The position numbers and the translations under genes are program-made. This document shows positions 12,819 through 22,800 of a DNA stretch of 64,000 nucleotides, piece after piece. A model generated the notes under the pieces. That model had not been told where the DNA came from. It worked only from the letters and a program-made list of their open reading frames with translations, and searched no databases. Positions within the stretch are counted from its first letter, which is position 1; each line of letters starts with the position of its first letter. The stretch is from NCBI GenBank assembly GCA_002633005.1, contig NMRA01000081.1:129995-193994 (forward strand). The letters are read 5' to 3'. Source of the DNA: Phoronis australis. Lineage: Eukaryota; Phoronida; Phoronidae.

Positions 12819-13477
12819 CGAAATTTTAGCGCTTAAGTCATTATTACATCTTAGTGACATGAAAAAACTACATGTCGACCTCGGTAAGTCAATAATTGTA
12901 CGAATCAGTGTTGTCAGCTGGTGCAGTTTACTTCTGATCAGATGTTCTTGCGTTCTAAATACCAGGAGCAAGTTCTTGATTGAACACATATCAATGTCAG
13001 CCAGATGCTGGTTCATTAATGAACAAGAGCAACTCTTTTAATGGACTACTGGTAGCGCATCCAGTTTATAGTCATTGAAGTCCCTAAAGGTTGTACACCA
13101 GCCATTTGACATTCTAGGTCCAGCTTAAAACACATGCGTCTAAAGACGTGAATTTGTGTACATTAGCTGCATTTATTTTATCAAACAAAAAGTAAATCAA
13201 CTGAGCATTCGATTACCATGTAATCGCCCGTACGCCATTGGCATCCACAGGCAATGTACAGCCTAGGCAACACGTAACCCCTCGGTTGGCCTGCGGTGTC
13301 CAGGGTGATGTAATTGCCTATGTACTGCCTAGTCTATAGTCTTGACTATGCCTCGGTACTGATAGAGTATAACGGACCCTGTTGATTTAGAGAACCAATA
13401 CTATTTTATGGGTACACTTACGCAATATGTTGCTGTCTTGGGTCAAGGCTTTTCATCGTTGCTTTGAGTGTAATAAA

Positions 13478-13580
13478 GGCACTGGTCGGATATAGCAGTC
13501 CCTGAGTTTGAAAATCAGTTTCATACACTGAATAATGGGACCATTATTCAGTTAAATGATTGGTTCTCAAAATCAGTGCC
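13478..13580. mobile_element. Palindromic MITE (GGCACTGGTCGG family), copy 1, truncated
   Basis: Starts with GGCACTGGTCGGATATAGCA and continues GTCCCTGAGTTTGAAAATCAGTTTCAT. It then has the central palindrome around ACTGAATAATGGGACCATTATTCAGT, then TTGGTTCTCAAAATCAG. The same plan occurs at 15863-15995 and 16607-16728. The distal right arm appears lost, since the tail goes straight from AATCAG to TGCC. Confidence 0.7.
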
Positions 13581-13675
13581 TGGTTGAATAGGGGGGTTCA
13601 TTTAAAAGAGAATTGAGAACCAGTTACTCCTGTCCTTATAGTGAATGACTAACAGGCATTTCGTTGGGAGTATAT
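13574..13675 (+). repeat. Direct repeat, ~102 bp, left member
   Basis: The stretch beginning CAGTGCCTGGTTGAATAGGG is repeated almost identically at 13970-14071 (offset 396 bp; CTGGTT against CTAGTT is the only difference I saw). The second member begins two bases after a single N. Confidence 0.9.
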
Positions 13676-13969
13676 TAGGGACGTGACAAAGTCTTGTCTC
13701 AACGCTGATTGGCTTTTCCCAGATATTGCGTAATGGCGATTATCGATAAGACAGCCATTGTCTCACGGTGGCTATAGTATTTCAGCTCTCTCTCCTCCAG
13801 AAACCAAGAAAACAGGGAACCACATTATTGATGACGTAGACCGTAAATTCTTCTGGGCATACGTCATTTTCTTTGTTGAATTTTCATTCTTGTCAAAGCA
13901 TGTCACTGGTGAGAAGTTGGGGGAATTTTTCGCTCCTGTTTGACTGCTTGTATTTTGAAAGGTAAGTNT

Positions 13970-14071
13970 CAGTGCCTAGTTGAATAGGGGGGTTCATTTA
14001 AAAGAGAATTGAGAACCAGTTACTCCTGTCCTTATAGTGAATGACTAACAGGCATTTCGTTGGGAGTATAT
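13970..14071 (+). repeat. Direct repeat, ~102 bp, right member
   Basis: Near-perfect copy of 13574-13675, starting directly after the single N at 13968. The position suggests either an assembly overlap left unmerged or a very recent local duplication. Confidence 0.9.
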
Positions 14072-14096
14072 GGTTCTCAAATTACTTTTAATCACA

Positions 14097-14823
14097 GGCG
14101 TCCTCAGCTTCTGATCGTCCCCACTACACTATATATAATACTACAAGGTATGACACTCCCGACCAGAAATTCCAAGGGTGCTTCACTTCAACCGTCCATA
14201 TCAAACACAAAACTCGATAAATTTACACAAAACAAGGTTTCAACAAACCATTAGCAATTGTTGGTTCTTCTAATACCATTCACGGTGTCCTGCTCCAGCG
14301 AGATCGCAACAAATTCGCCGTCAAAGTACAAAAATGTTCCCAAAAAGCTCACGCATTGAGCCTCCTTGGACGGTTCAAGGTCAAGGACGGTACGGAATTA
14401 TCCGAAGAGTTATGGATGGATGGCAATTGCCGGCTTGTCACGGAAGGTTACGAAATGGTCTGGCTAATGTGGAGTTATCGATGTCGTGACAGTCCGTGAC
14501 AAATCAGCAATTGCCATACTATCCTTGACCTCAAACCATCCAAGGAGGCTCGATGCGTGGGCTTTTTGGGAACATTTTTGTACTTTGACCGCGAATTTGT
14601 TGTGATCTCGTTGGAGCAGGACACCGTGAATGTTATTAGAAGGAACAAAAATTGCTAATTTATTTGGTTTGCTGAAACCTTGTTTTGTGTAAATTTATTG
14701 AGTATTGGGTTTGATTATGATGTGGACGGCTGAAGTGAAGCACCCATGGAATTTCTGGTCCAGAGTGTCATACCTTTTAGTATTATATAGTGTACTAGGG
14801 ACGATCAGAAGCTGAGGACACCA
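14097..14823. repeat. Long foldback (inverted repeat) element, ~300-bp arms
   Basis: The left arm (14097-14394) starts GGCGTCCTCAGCTTCTGATC. The right arm (about 14516-14823) ends GATCAGAAGCTGAGGACACC and is its diverged reverse complement throughout. Matched blocks include GGTCAAGGA, CCTCCTTGGA, GGGAACATTTTTGTACTTTG, GGTGTCCTGCTCCA and AAACAAGGTTTCA (or its complement). The ~120-bp spacer carries a smaller inverted pair around GGCAATTGCC and GCAATTGCC. Arms look roughly 85-90% identical by eye. No ORF spans it. Confidence 0.9.
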
Positions 14824-15845
14824 GTGCTTTTAATCAGGGACCCACCTACTCAGTACTGGGTACAAATCTAATGTCAATATTAACTGAACAAGCGTTTCAG
14901 TGGGAGTAACTGGTTCTCCAATCACTTTTAATCAATGACAAAACTATTCGAATATTACCATGTTGGGTACAAATATTCCCAGTGATCCTGTGTTCAGCTT
15001 AGTTCGGATGTTTTATGTGGGTAGTCCCGCGCCATCCGAGGAAAGACGTGGCCGTGGCCGTGGCTGGGTAATAAGCCCCCGGTCCGAACAGCGGCCACAA
15101 TGGTCACTGCCAATGACGCTGGAACAACCGTTTCTAGAAGGCATTAAACATTGGTAAATTCGAAAAGTGACATTTATAAACCCCTTTATGCTTTAAATTT
15201 ACCATTAGAACTGATAACATACCTATTTTTTTCAGTCAGGAAAAGTTTGTTGACTTGGTGACTCCTTCCGACCACACAACTTTAACTTCGTTAAGCTATA
15301 GACACGGGTCATTGAATGAATAGACCTATGTAAACATAACTCTAAAGCTCTTGCCAAAACCTTCAATTTGCCTTGAAAATTTCAGTTTATAATGGATTTT
15401 TTGTGTTTTAATAGACTTAAAGTTAAAATTAGAACAATTCTGCAGCTGGCTGCAGATAAATTTAGCACTTTTAGTTTTGTTGTTTACTTTCGATTTTTCA
15501 GTAAACGGCAAATCTGAACTTATCTTACAACAGTTTTGCTGAATTGGTCGTAATGTAGAAATTCAATTGTTTTAGTTATCAACAAATAAAAAAGAATAGC
15601 TTTGTAAAAACATTGTAAAACTCCGAAAGTGGAGCGCACAAGTTTGCGCGACTTTGTTTCTCGTTGATGGAGGGAAAAACAAAAAAATTATCACTGATTA
15701 CTGGTTTATTCTCGCCAACATACCTCTGAGACATCATAGATTAGTGAGAGGAATGTCCGAAAGATCGAGAAGGTGATAGTTTTACGTAATTACTCATTGG
15801 ACATTACTCATCGCTTAAAATTTGAAAGTCATTGCTGTACTCTGA

Positions 15846-16600
15846 TGTGTAGACCTCGCTGGGGCACTACCACTACTAGTCCGATACTAGTCGGACCCTG
15901 ATTTAGAGAACCAGTTTCATCCACTAAATAACGGGGCCGTTATTTAGTGATTGCCTGGTTCTCTAAGTCAGGGTCCATTATATCCGACTAGTACCCCTCG
16001 CTGGTTCCCTACATGCCTAGCCAGCACGCAGGTATCGTGCAGTGGCACGCGCTTTAGCATTGATTGACAACCGTTGATGTAACCTCAGCAGTCATTGGTT
16101 AGCTTTATAACACCATGAAAAAATGGCGGAATGTGAACGATTTTTAGCCTTGCCATGCAAGTGGCGTTGCAGCAACAATTCGTTTCTGCAGTAATGTTTA
16201 ATAGCCGCGTGCTTGAAGCACATACATGTACAATAAACACATATCTGGCCGATTTAAGTGGTGTGTTATTCATACTGTATGAATACAGGACAGTATCGTA
16301 AACAAAAGTCATCGACAGTAGAAAGATGCATTCCGAATAGGCGCAATCACAATTACTAGGATTCATATTTCCTGAACATAAATTTTAAGCACCGATTTGT
16401 CTGTACAACAGACCATATTTACACTTCAGACCATCAGTCATGCCAGTTTGTATGCGTAAAGCGCTGTCTGTTGAGAATTTGACTAACCAATCAGAAACGC
16501 TGGTGTAAAAAAATTTTTCGAGGAAAATTAAGTGATACCTGCATGTTGGCTACTGACCACCTAGCAGCACGCAGGGAACCAGCGAGGTGTGTAGACTAGA
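15846..16600. mobile_element. Non-autonomous DNA transposon with ~45-bp inverted ends, left end split by a MITE
   Basis: Removing the MITE at 15863-15995 and one 9-bp duplication leaves a left end reading TGTAGACCTCGCTGGTTCCC followed by TACATGCCTAGCCAGCACGCAG. The right end at 16548-16600, reverse-complemented, reads CTACACACCTCGCTGGTTCC followed by CTGCGTGCTGCTAG. These are inverted copies of each other. The interior (about 16030-16550) is non-coding. The outer boundaries are approximate, and I could not confirm a target duplication for the outer element. Confidence 0.65.
15863..15995. mobile_element. Palindromic MITE, copy 2, intact with 9-bp target duplication
   Basis: A 133-bp element flanked on both sides by CCTCGCTGG (15854-15862 and 15996-16004). 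It holds CTAGTCGGACCCTGATTTAG, AGAACCAGTTTCATCCACTA, a central palindrome AATAACGGGGCCGTTATT, then TGGTTCTCTAAGTCAGGGTC and TATATCCGACTAGTACC. Inverted halves plus a clean duplication show a real insertion. Target duplications of 8-9 bp suit hAT-like or MULE-like mobilisation; the superfamily is inference. Confidence 0.85.
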
Positions 16601-16606
16601 GACGAC

Positions 16607-16728
16607 GGCACTGGTTGTATGTGGCGGTCTCTGAATTTGAGAACCAAACAATCACTGAATAACGCGTCCGTTATTCAGTGGATGAAACTGGTTCTCAAAG
16701 TCAGGGACCACTTTATCCGACTAGTGCC
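16607..16728. mobile_element. Palindromic MITE, copy 3
   Basis: Starts GGCACTGGTTGTATG and ends TATCCGACTAGTGCC, with TTTGAGAACCA on the left mirrored by TGGTTCTCAAAG on the right. The central palindrome reads ACTGAATAACG-CGTCCGTTATTCAGT. Same family as 13478-13580 and 15863-15995. It sits immediately beside the right end of the 15846-16600 element. Confidence 0.8.
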
Positions 16729-17119
16729 ACTGCAGACTTAGTCACTCAGTGTAGTGTAGTCGATGGTGTAGCCCACGGTAGGCAGCCAGCTGGCTGTATG
16801 AAGACTATCGTCAAAATACAGCTAGGACAGGTACCACTGTGTGTATTTCATCCCTAGACCCCGAAATTGCGCACATCCACCTCGCCATGAAACTTATATC
16901 AACATGTAAAGCTAAACACCGGACGGGATGCATGCAAAATCTGGGAATCAACCGACACTCACCTTGCCCGTTACAGCCATTTAAGTGAAAAACAATGCAA
17001 TAAATGTCATTTTCTTGCGTAACTCTCCACCTTCTCTAACAATGAAAAGTATGTCATCATTTTGAAAACAGTGTGCTCGTGTCACGCGCACACGCCATTT
17101 CCTAAATTTTTGCGACATC

Positions 17120-17525
17120 TCTCGGGAGATGATGATAGCTTGGCAGCAGCAAAATTTCTTCTGAAATTCGGTTTTTCAGTATCAAAATTCTAAAAACTTA
17201 TAATGAAGTGAAACCAGTTCCGATAATTTGTTGTGACGTGTACGCAACATCGTGAAAGAAAAACAGTTGATTGAAGAAAAAAAGAAACTGGCCAATGGGT
17301 GGCGCAATATTTCATGGCGTCGAAAGCCGTCTCTAAAGATCGCTCCACGACTTTAGCAGCAGAATAACGGTAGAACGCCATTTTTCCAACACCGTTAAAT
17401 AATTTAGTTTACTCATGGAAGACTGTAGTTTTTAATGACACTAACTTTGTGTCAGATTTTATCGTACCACTTTTTATCCACATCGGTGCAAAGCTGTATA
17501 TTTAGTATGCAGCTTCGTACCAAGG
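17120..17525 (+). repeat. Local duplication, left member
   Basis: Pairs with 17620-18000 at an offset of about 497 bp. Shared landmarks in order are GAGATGATG/GAAGATGATG, GGCAGC...CAGCAAAATTT, GAAACCAGT, TTTGTTGTGAC, GAAACTGGCCAAT, AGAATAACGGTAGAACGCCA, TGTAGTTTTTAATGACACTAA, TTTGTGTC and 'tttttaccacat'. Divergence is roughly 20-25% by eye. No ORF is kept between the two members. Confidence 0.85.
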
Positions 17526-17619
17526 CTAAACCCACGGCCACGGGCACTTATTTCCACTCACATCTTCATTTACTTTATGTTGGATGGTCTTCCAACAGTT
17601 CTCATTTAATCTCGTCACT

Positions 17620-18000
17620 ATGTGATGGAAGATGATGGCAGCTTCGCAGAGCAGCAAAATTTGTTCTGAAATTTGCTGTGCTGGTTTTTAAAAAAACTTA
17701 TTTACTAAATGAAACCAGTATTTGTTGTGACATGAACGCAACCTTGCGGAAGAATAACGATTGACTAATCGTTAAAAAAAGAAACTGGCCAATAGGTGAC
17801 GCCATATTTCATCAAAAGCCAACGCATAAAATCGCTCCTTAGAATAACGGTAGAACGCCAATTTTCCCAACACTGGTAAATGACTTAGCTTACGCGAGAA
17901 AGAATGTAGTTTTTAATGACACTAATTTTGTGTCGTATTTTATTTAGACATTTTTACCCACATTTGGGGCAATATACAGCTTTGCACCAATTAGGCTAGG
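17620..18000 (+). repeat. Local duplication, right member
   Basis: Diverged direct copy of 17120-17525, with small indels. It lies 1.7 kb upstream of the first visible RAD51AP1 exon and could include promoter-proximal DNA of that gene, but nothing in it proves a promoter. Confidence 0.8.
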
Positions 18001-18112
18001 TCATGTGGTAGAGTGCAGACTGTAGAAAAATCAGCATGCTGACCTCCCAACACTGAAATTTAGGTGATGGAGTAACTCTGTTTCCTCCAGTGCATGTGTT
18101 TTATCGTTGTTT

Positions 18113-18230
18113 GGCACTGATATTGAAAAATCTGCCAACAACCGAGACTTAAACCAGGTTTCCCCACGTGAGAGCTGAGCGTCCAACCCGTTTGTCTAAG
18201 AAGTAATTGCAACAGTTCCCAGTTGCCAAA
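18113..18230 (+). repeat. Short interspersed repeat, copy 1
   Basis: Shares TTGAAAAATCTGCC, GAGACTT-AA-CAGGTTTCCC, CGTGA and 'gtccaacc-gt-tgtctaagaa-aattgc' with 18961-19070, in the same order and orientation. Non-coding. Confidence 0.65.
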
Positions 18231-18629
18231 CAACTTAAAGTTGCCATTAGGGCGTTCTCTCATTTAGTGATTTTACCAGACGTAAGCCGGTTGTGAACGT
18301 GTCATAACATCGGACTCCGTTGCTAATTGCTGAGCCCAGTCTTTGTCTGGTATGACAACATGCAGGCCAACTATCGACCAGGCTTCAAGTTCAAAGGGTT
18401 ACTGAAACCAAGCAGAACTACTTTCGACATCGGGTAACAGAGGTTTTTAAGAAAACAAGGAATAAATGATGGCAACTGAGGTCATGTTTTCTCATTTTGT
18501 CAAGAGGCATTTTATTGGCAATGGAACTTGTCCTGTGAAAGATTTAGCTTCAGCTTGGAGTGGACTACAGCAAACATTATTGACTCTGAAAAGTAGACTT
18601 GCTCTCGAGCTAGTTTGTTGGAGAGAAAA

Positions 18630-18790
18630 GTCTAACAAAAGAGAGCTAACCCTCCAACTATAAATGCCAGAATGGGGTTAATCATTCATGTAAGATACTT
18701 GCTACATTAATAAACCGGCCAACTTGTTCATTTGCCATTCGATCGAACAAGTTGGGGTCAACAGGAGAACACTGACATGCTTTAACTTGG
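18630..18790 (+). repeat. Repeat with conserved CAACTTGTT hairpin, copy 1
   Basis: Matches 57755-57930: AGAGAG-TnA-CCTCCAACnATAAATGC followed by AGAATG and TTAATCA. It ends with a hairpin CCAACTTGTTC (18719-18729) against GAACAAGTTGG (18745-18755). The copy at 57.8 kb keeps the stem but changes the loop. Confidence 0.7.
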
Positions 18791-18960
18791 ACTGTCATGC
18801 CTAGAGTGGCAGTCACGGGATACAACGCTCTTTCTCACCAATATGAGGCAGGTACCCTTCATCAGCCGCTTAGAACAATCATATCACCATATCCTTTGTA
18901 TGATTTCCATGTGACTGACTCACCTTAGTTGGGGTTTCTGTGCAACTCACCTTATTTGGG

Positions 18961-19070
18961 CGTCAGTGTTGAAAAATCTGCCTGCACTGAGACTTGAAGC
19001 AGGTTTCCCATCGTGAAACTTGCAGTGTCCATACTGTTAGCTAAAAGGCAATTACCGTTTGGAAAAATGC
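18961..19070 (+). repeat. Short interspersed repeat, copy 2
   Basis: Diverged direct copy of 18113-18230, sharing TTGAAAAATCTGCC and GAGACTTGAAGCAGGTTTCCC-like blocks. Confidence 0.65.
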
Positions 19071-19312
19071 GAATTTCTTAGCAAATTTTGCTTTGGCGAA
19101 GTTGACAATCATCTATCTAAAGATGTCACAAGCGTAGGCCTACTGTAATGAGGTCAACAACAGACTTTTTAGTTATAAATCCCGGTGAATGGCAAGAGCA
19201 AATGGCGTGTCGTTGATGGTTATTCACTTTAACACATAAGTTGTGTGTCACTTGACTCACAGATTTTCAAACACCCCATCTAGCTGCTAGCTCTACATGT
19301 AGATAGTGCCAT

Positions 19313-19551
19313 CGTCTCAACTGGGCCCGGTAGAGACTGTGGCCTATCCCTAGGCCCTTCACATGCCTGAAGCTTTTTGGTGAATTATGCCTCACACTGA
19401 TTAAACCATCTTTTTTGCATAGAGGGACATCTTAGGAGTGTGTTGATGTCTTTAACTCTTCCCAGCTTTAACAAATACTCCCGCAATCAAACTCTATTTG
19501 AACTGTCTTTCGTTCAGTTGCCCAAATTGGCAACTGGCAATATTTACACTG
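19313..19551 (+). repeat. Single arm of the 57-kb foldback family
   Basis: Aligns with the left arm of the foldback at 57141-57410. Shared blocks are GAAGCTTTTTGG-GAATTATGCC, TCACAC, AGAG-GACAT, GTTGAT-TCTTTAA, AACAAATACTCCCG, GTTCAGTT-CC and CAACTGGC/GTAACTGGCC. The opposite arm is absent here. It lies about 110 bp upstream of the first visible RAD51AP1 exon. Confidence 0.75.
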
Positions 19552-19657
19552 TCGCACTAGCATCACCTGGTCGCACTACCATCACCTGGTAAGTCACCCT
19601 AAGTTTATCCTTCCCTCAATTTCTTAGAATCAACCCAAAACTTCTCTTCCCTTCCAG

Positions 19658-19763
19658 GACACGTGGTAAAGCAGTTGATTACTCCAAGTACAGTGGGGAC
19701 TTTGGAGACAGTGATGGTAAGATGAGAACACTGCATGACAACCTTTGTTACATATATATACAC

Positions 19764-19827
<64 letters not shown>

Positions 19828-22800
19828 TGAGTCTACGGGGTAAAGTGCTAGTTATGCTCTAACTGTACGTCACCATTTAGACTACGACCAATTTACACTT
19901 GTGAAAATGGTAATACTTGTTTACTACGAGTGCTGTTTGCCAAAAAAACGTAGTTGGTTCTGATGTTCCCCCAACTTATTTTGAGACCTGCATTTACCGA
20001 CTAAAAAACACTCCCATCAACTCCAACTTAATTCTGGTGTTGTTTTTTCTTTGAAAAGCTGTACAAAAGCCCATGAGAAAGGTTTGAAATGCCATGATTT
20101 GCAGAGTATAGGGCATAATTTTTGTTCTCATAATTAAAAAATACCATAACACCTTCTCAATTTTCAGAAATAAACACCAGAATTGACTTCTCTTTTGTTG
20201 CCTTAATTAGTGAGTATGTTGACATATATTCATCTCTTGTAATAGATGATTTTGCATCGTCATCACCACCGCCCAGAAAATCAAAGTTGTCATCAAAAGC
20301 CAGGGATAAACCAAAGACAACTCAGAGAAAGCAGCCAAGTAAGAGAAGGTAAAATTTCTTTAGAATATTAATTTTATGCAATATTATTTTGCCACTAATT
20401 GCTCGAGTCTATACGCATGAAATTGCCTGCCTGGTCTTAACAGATCCTTAAAGTCATGTAGGACCCTATCAATGCGTTTGTGTATTTAGCTAAGTATTTT
20501 CAAAGCTATAGATTTTAACTATTAAGGCAAAGTATACATTTTCTGAAAGTGGAAGGCCAGTAGAATTTCATTTTTGACTTTTTAACACTCTGTTGTTAAT
20601 TGGGTCATGTGACAATGTCTTTTAAGTGAAATTAAGCAAAGGTAAATAGATAACAAAACAACGGTATCAGTAAAATTTACCAAATTCCATTTGATGTGTT
20701 CTAGATGAAATCTCAAAAACTCTGTAACAATTTTCTAAATTATCATTTTGTTTTAGTTAAATGCAACCGTTTTTCATGAAAATCATAAAATTCCTATTTT
20801 TGATAGCCCCTTATGCAAAAGTGGAGCAGGGTATTAGAGAATGTTGTATAAAGCAGAAATTTTCGTAACTATAAATCTGATCGGCCTTTGTTGATGTTCC
20901 AAAATTGGCCAAATTAAGATATTTTTCTACACCCCTACATATTAACCTTAAATCTGCTTTCTAGTAAATAAGGATGTTTCAGTTCTTGTGAAGCCCAGGA
21001 ACAGCTGGGATCAATATACAATGTTTGACTTCTGCAGTGTCTTTGCATCAGTTGACGTAATTAATGAAAGCAGACACGTATTGAGTTTATGAGTGCAACA
21101 CACTGAAAGCTATTGTTCTTAAAATAAAACTGCATATAATTAAAAGCCATCTGTTTCATTTGTTTGTTATCTTCCTTTATGTGTTCTGGCGATTCTCTTC
21201 AGTTTCATTTTCCAGTGCATATTGTCCCCCATGTTGTACTAATGTTACCATTTCTGGACTGTTTTCACAGACCCTCAGAAATTAAAATGGACGTGAAATT
21301 TTGTGAAAGATGGGACTGTTGTTTCTTAGTGTTTGAAGGTGTAGGGCAAATACTACATTGTTTGAGTTGGAGACTTTTTATGGAACTTGGTTTATTTCTT
21401 TCATAGCAGCTTTAAAATGCCCAGTAGGACCAGTAGTTGATAAAACAAAATACCTATTAAATTGGGTTGATAGCACAGTCCTGTTACCCATTTTCAGTGA
21501 TGGAAAATTTAGGTATCCTGTTCTAATCCAGTAACCTTACAATTTTGGATTCGAGAAAATATGCTTGTGTTTTTATTTGAACATGTGTGACTTATTTACA
21601 GGAAAAAAGATGATAAAGGTTTTGAGGAAGACGAAGATCTTAAGATTGCGATCGAACTGTCCTTGAGTGACAATTCTCAAAACACCTGTCCTTTTACAGA
21701 CAACACTGAAAGTACGTCTGGTTTTTATTCGTAAACAAGGTTCAAATTTCATCAACAAAATCACATGCGTAAGGTCCAGATGGAGTAGAGGAAATGTGAC
21801 CCAGTGAAACACGAACCCTGGCATCATTAATGTCTTGCAACCATTGTGTTATATTGTGAAGTGTTGGGAAGAAAACAGTTGCCTGTTTCCTTGACAACAA
21901 TTTTAGGAAGCTTTATGTGTCATTGTTATCAGATGTCAGTCTGAAACTGTGCTCCATCTGATGTGTCTTGATAATGCTTATTGTTCATTGTCTGACTAAT
22001 TGTAATTCTTGTGCCTCTAAGGTGTCATTCAATTCAGGGCTTGTAATTTTCCTCTTTTAAGATGGTTTCCTTGTTTTTAGTTTCAATTTCCTTTTACTTG
22101 ATATCCAGTTTCCTCTTTTTTCATCTCTTTCTTCATCTCTTTAGCATTATTTTGACTTTATGCGTGCAAAAAACTTTTCTTGCAGTTAAATTTCACAACA
22201 CAAACAATATTTCTACCACATAAGTCTATTTATTTGTAGAAGGATACATCACCTGGAAAATTTTCTTCTTTTTTGTCATGGATCAATCCAAGCCCCACTC
22301 ACCACTTTATATTGAATTTATTGAATTGTCGCAGTTGCATACAGTCACCGTTTATTGCTAGCCTAATAGTTTGGTTAGTTACTATAGTGATAGTTGCTAG
22401 GTGTCACTGTTAATTTTGGTAGGAAACACCCGACAAGACAACGAACCAGGTTTGATCACCGTGATTAGTGATGGTGAAGGAAGTCCAGTGAAGCATTCAC
22501 CTGTGAAGAACTCACCTGTGAAGACCTCAGCTATAAAATGTGATAAAAAGAGTAATGGGCCCAGCAAGACAGATGAAGAATATGTAGTTAGTGAAGGTGA
22601 GTACGGTAAACATTCTTTAGTTTGGAACAATCTGTAAATGTGACGCTTTGAAATTCAAGCTGAAATTGAAATTTTTTGATTCCGAAAATTGGGACATGAG
22701 AAATTTTGGTGTTCGTCTTATCTCTCAAATATCGTCGGGACACTATGCATGTACTGCAACAGCTGTTACGTTTTCACGCGTCCCCATAGTATGTGACGTC

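Noticed and set aside
19605-19823. Two Cys-Val-rich antisense ORFs
   Set aside because: Translation of a CA/TA microsatellite opposite a RAD51AP1 exon.
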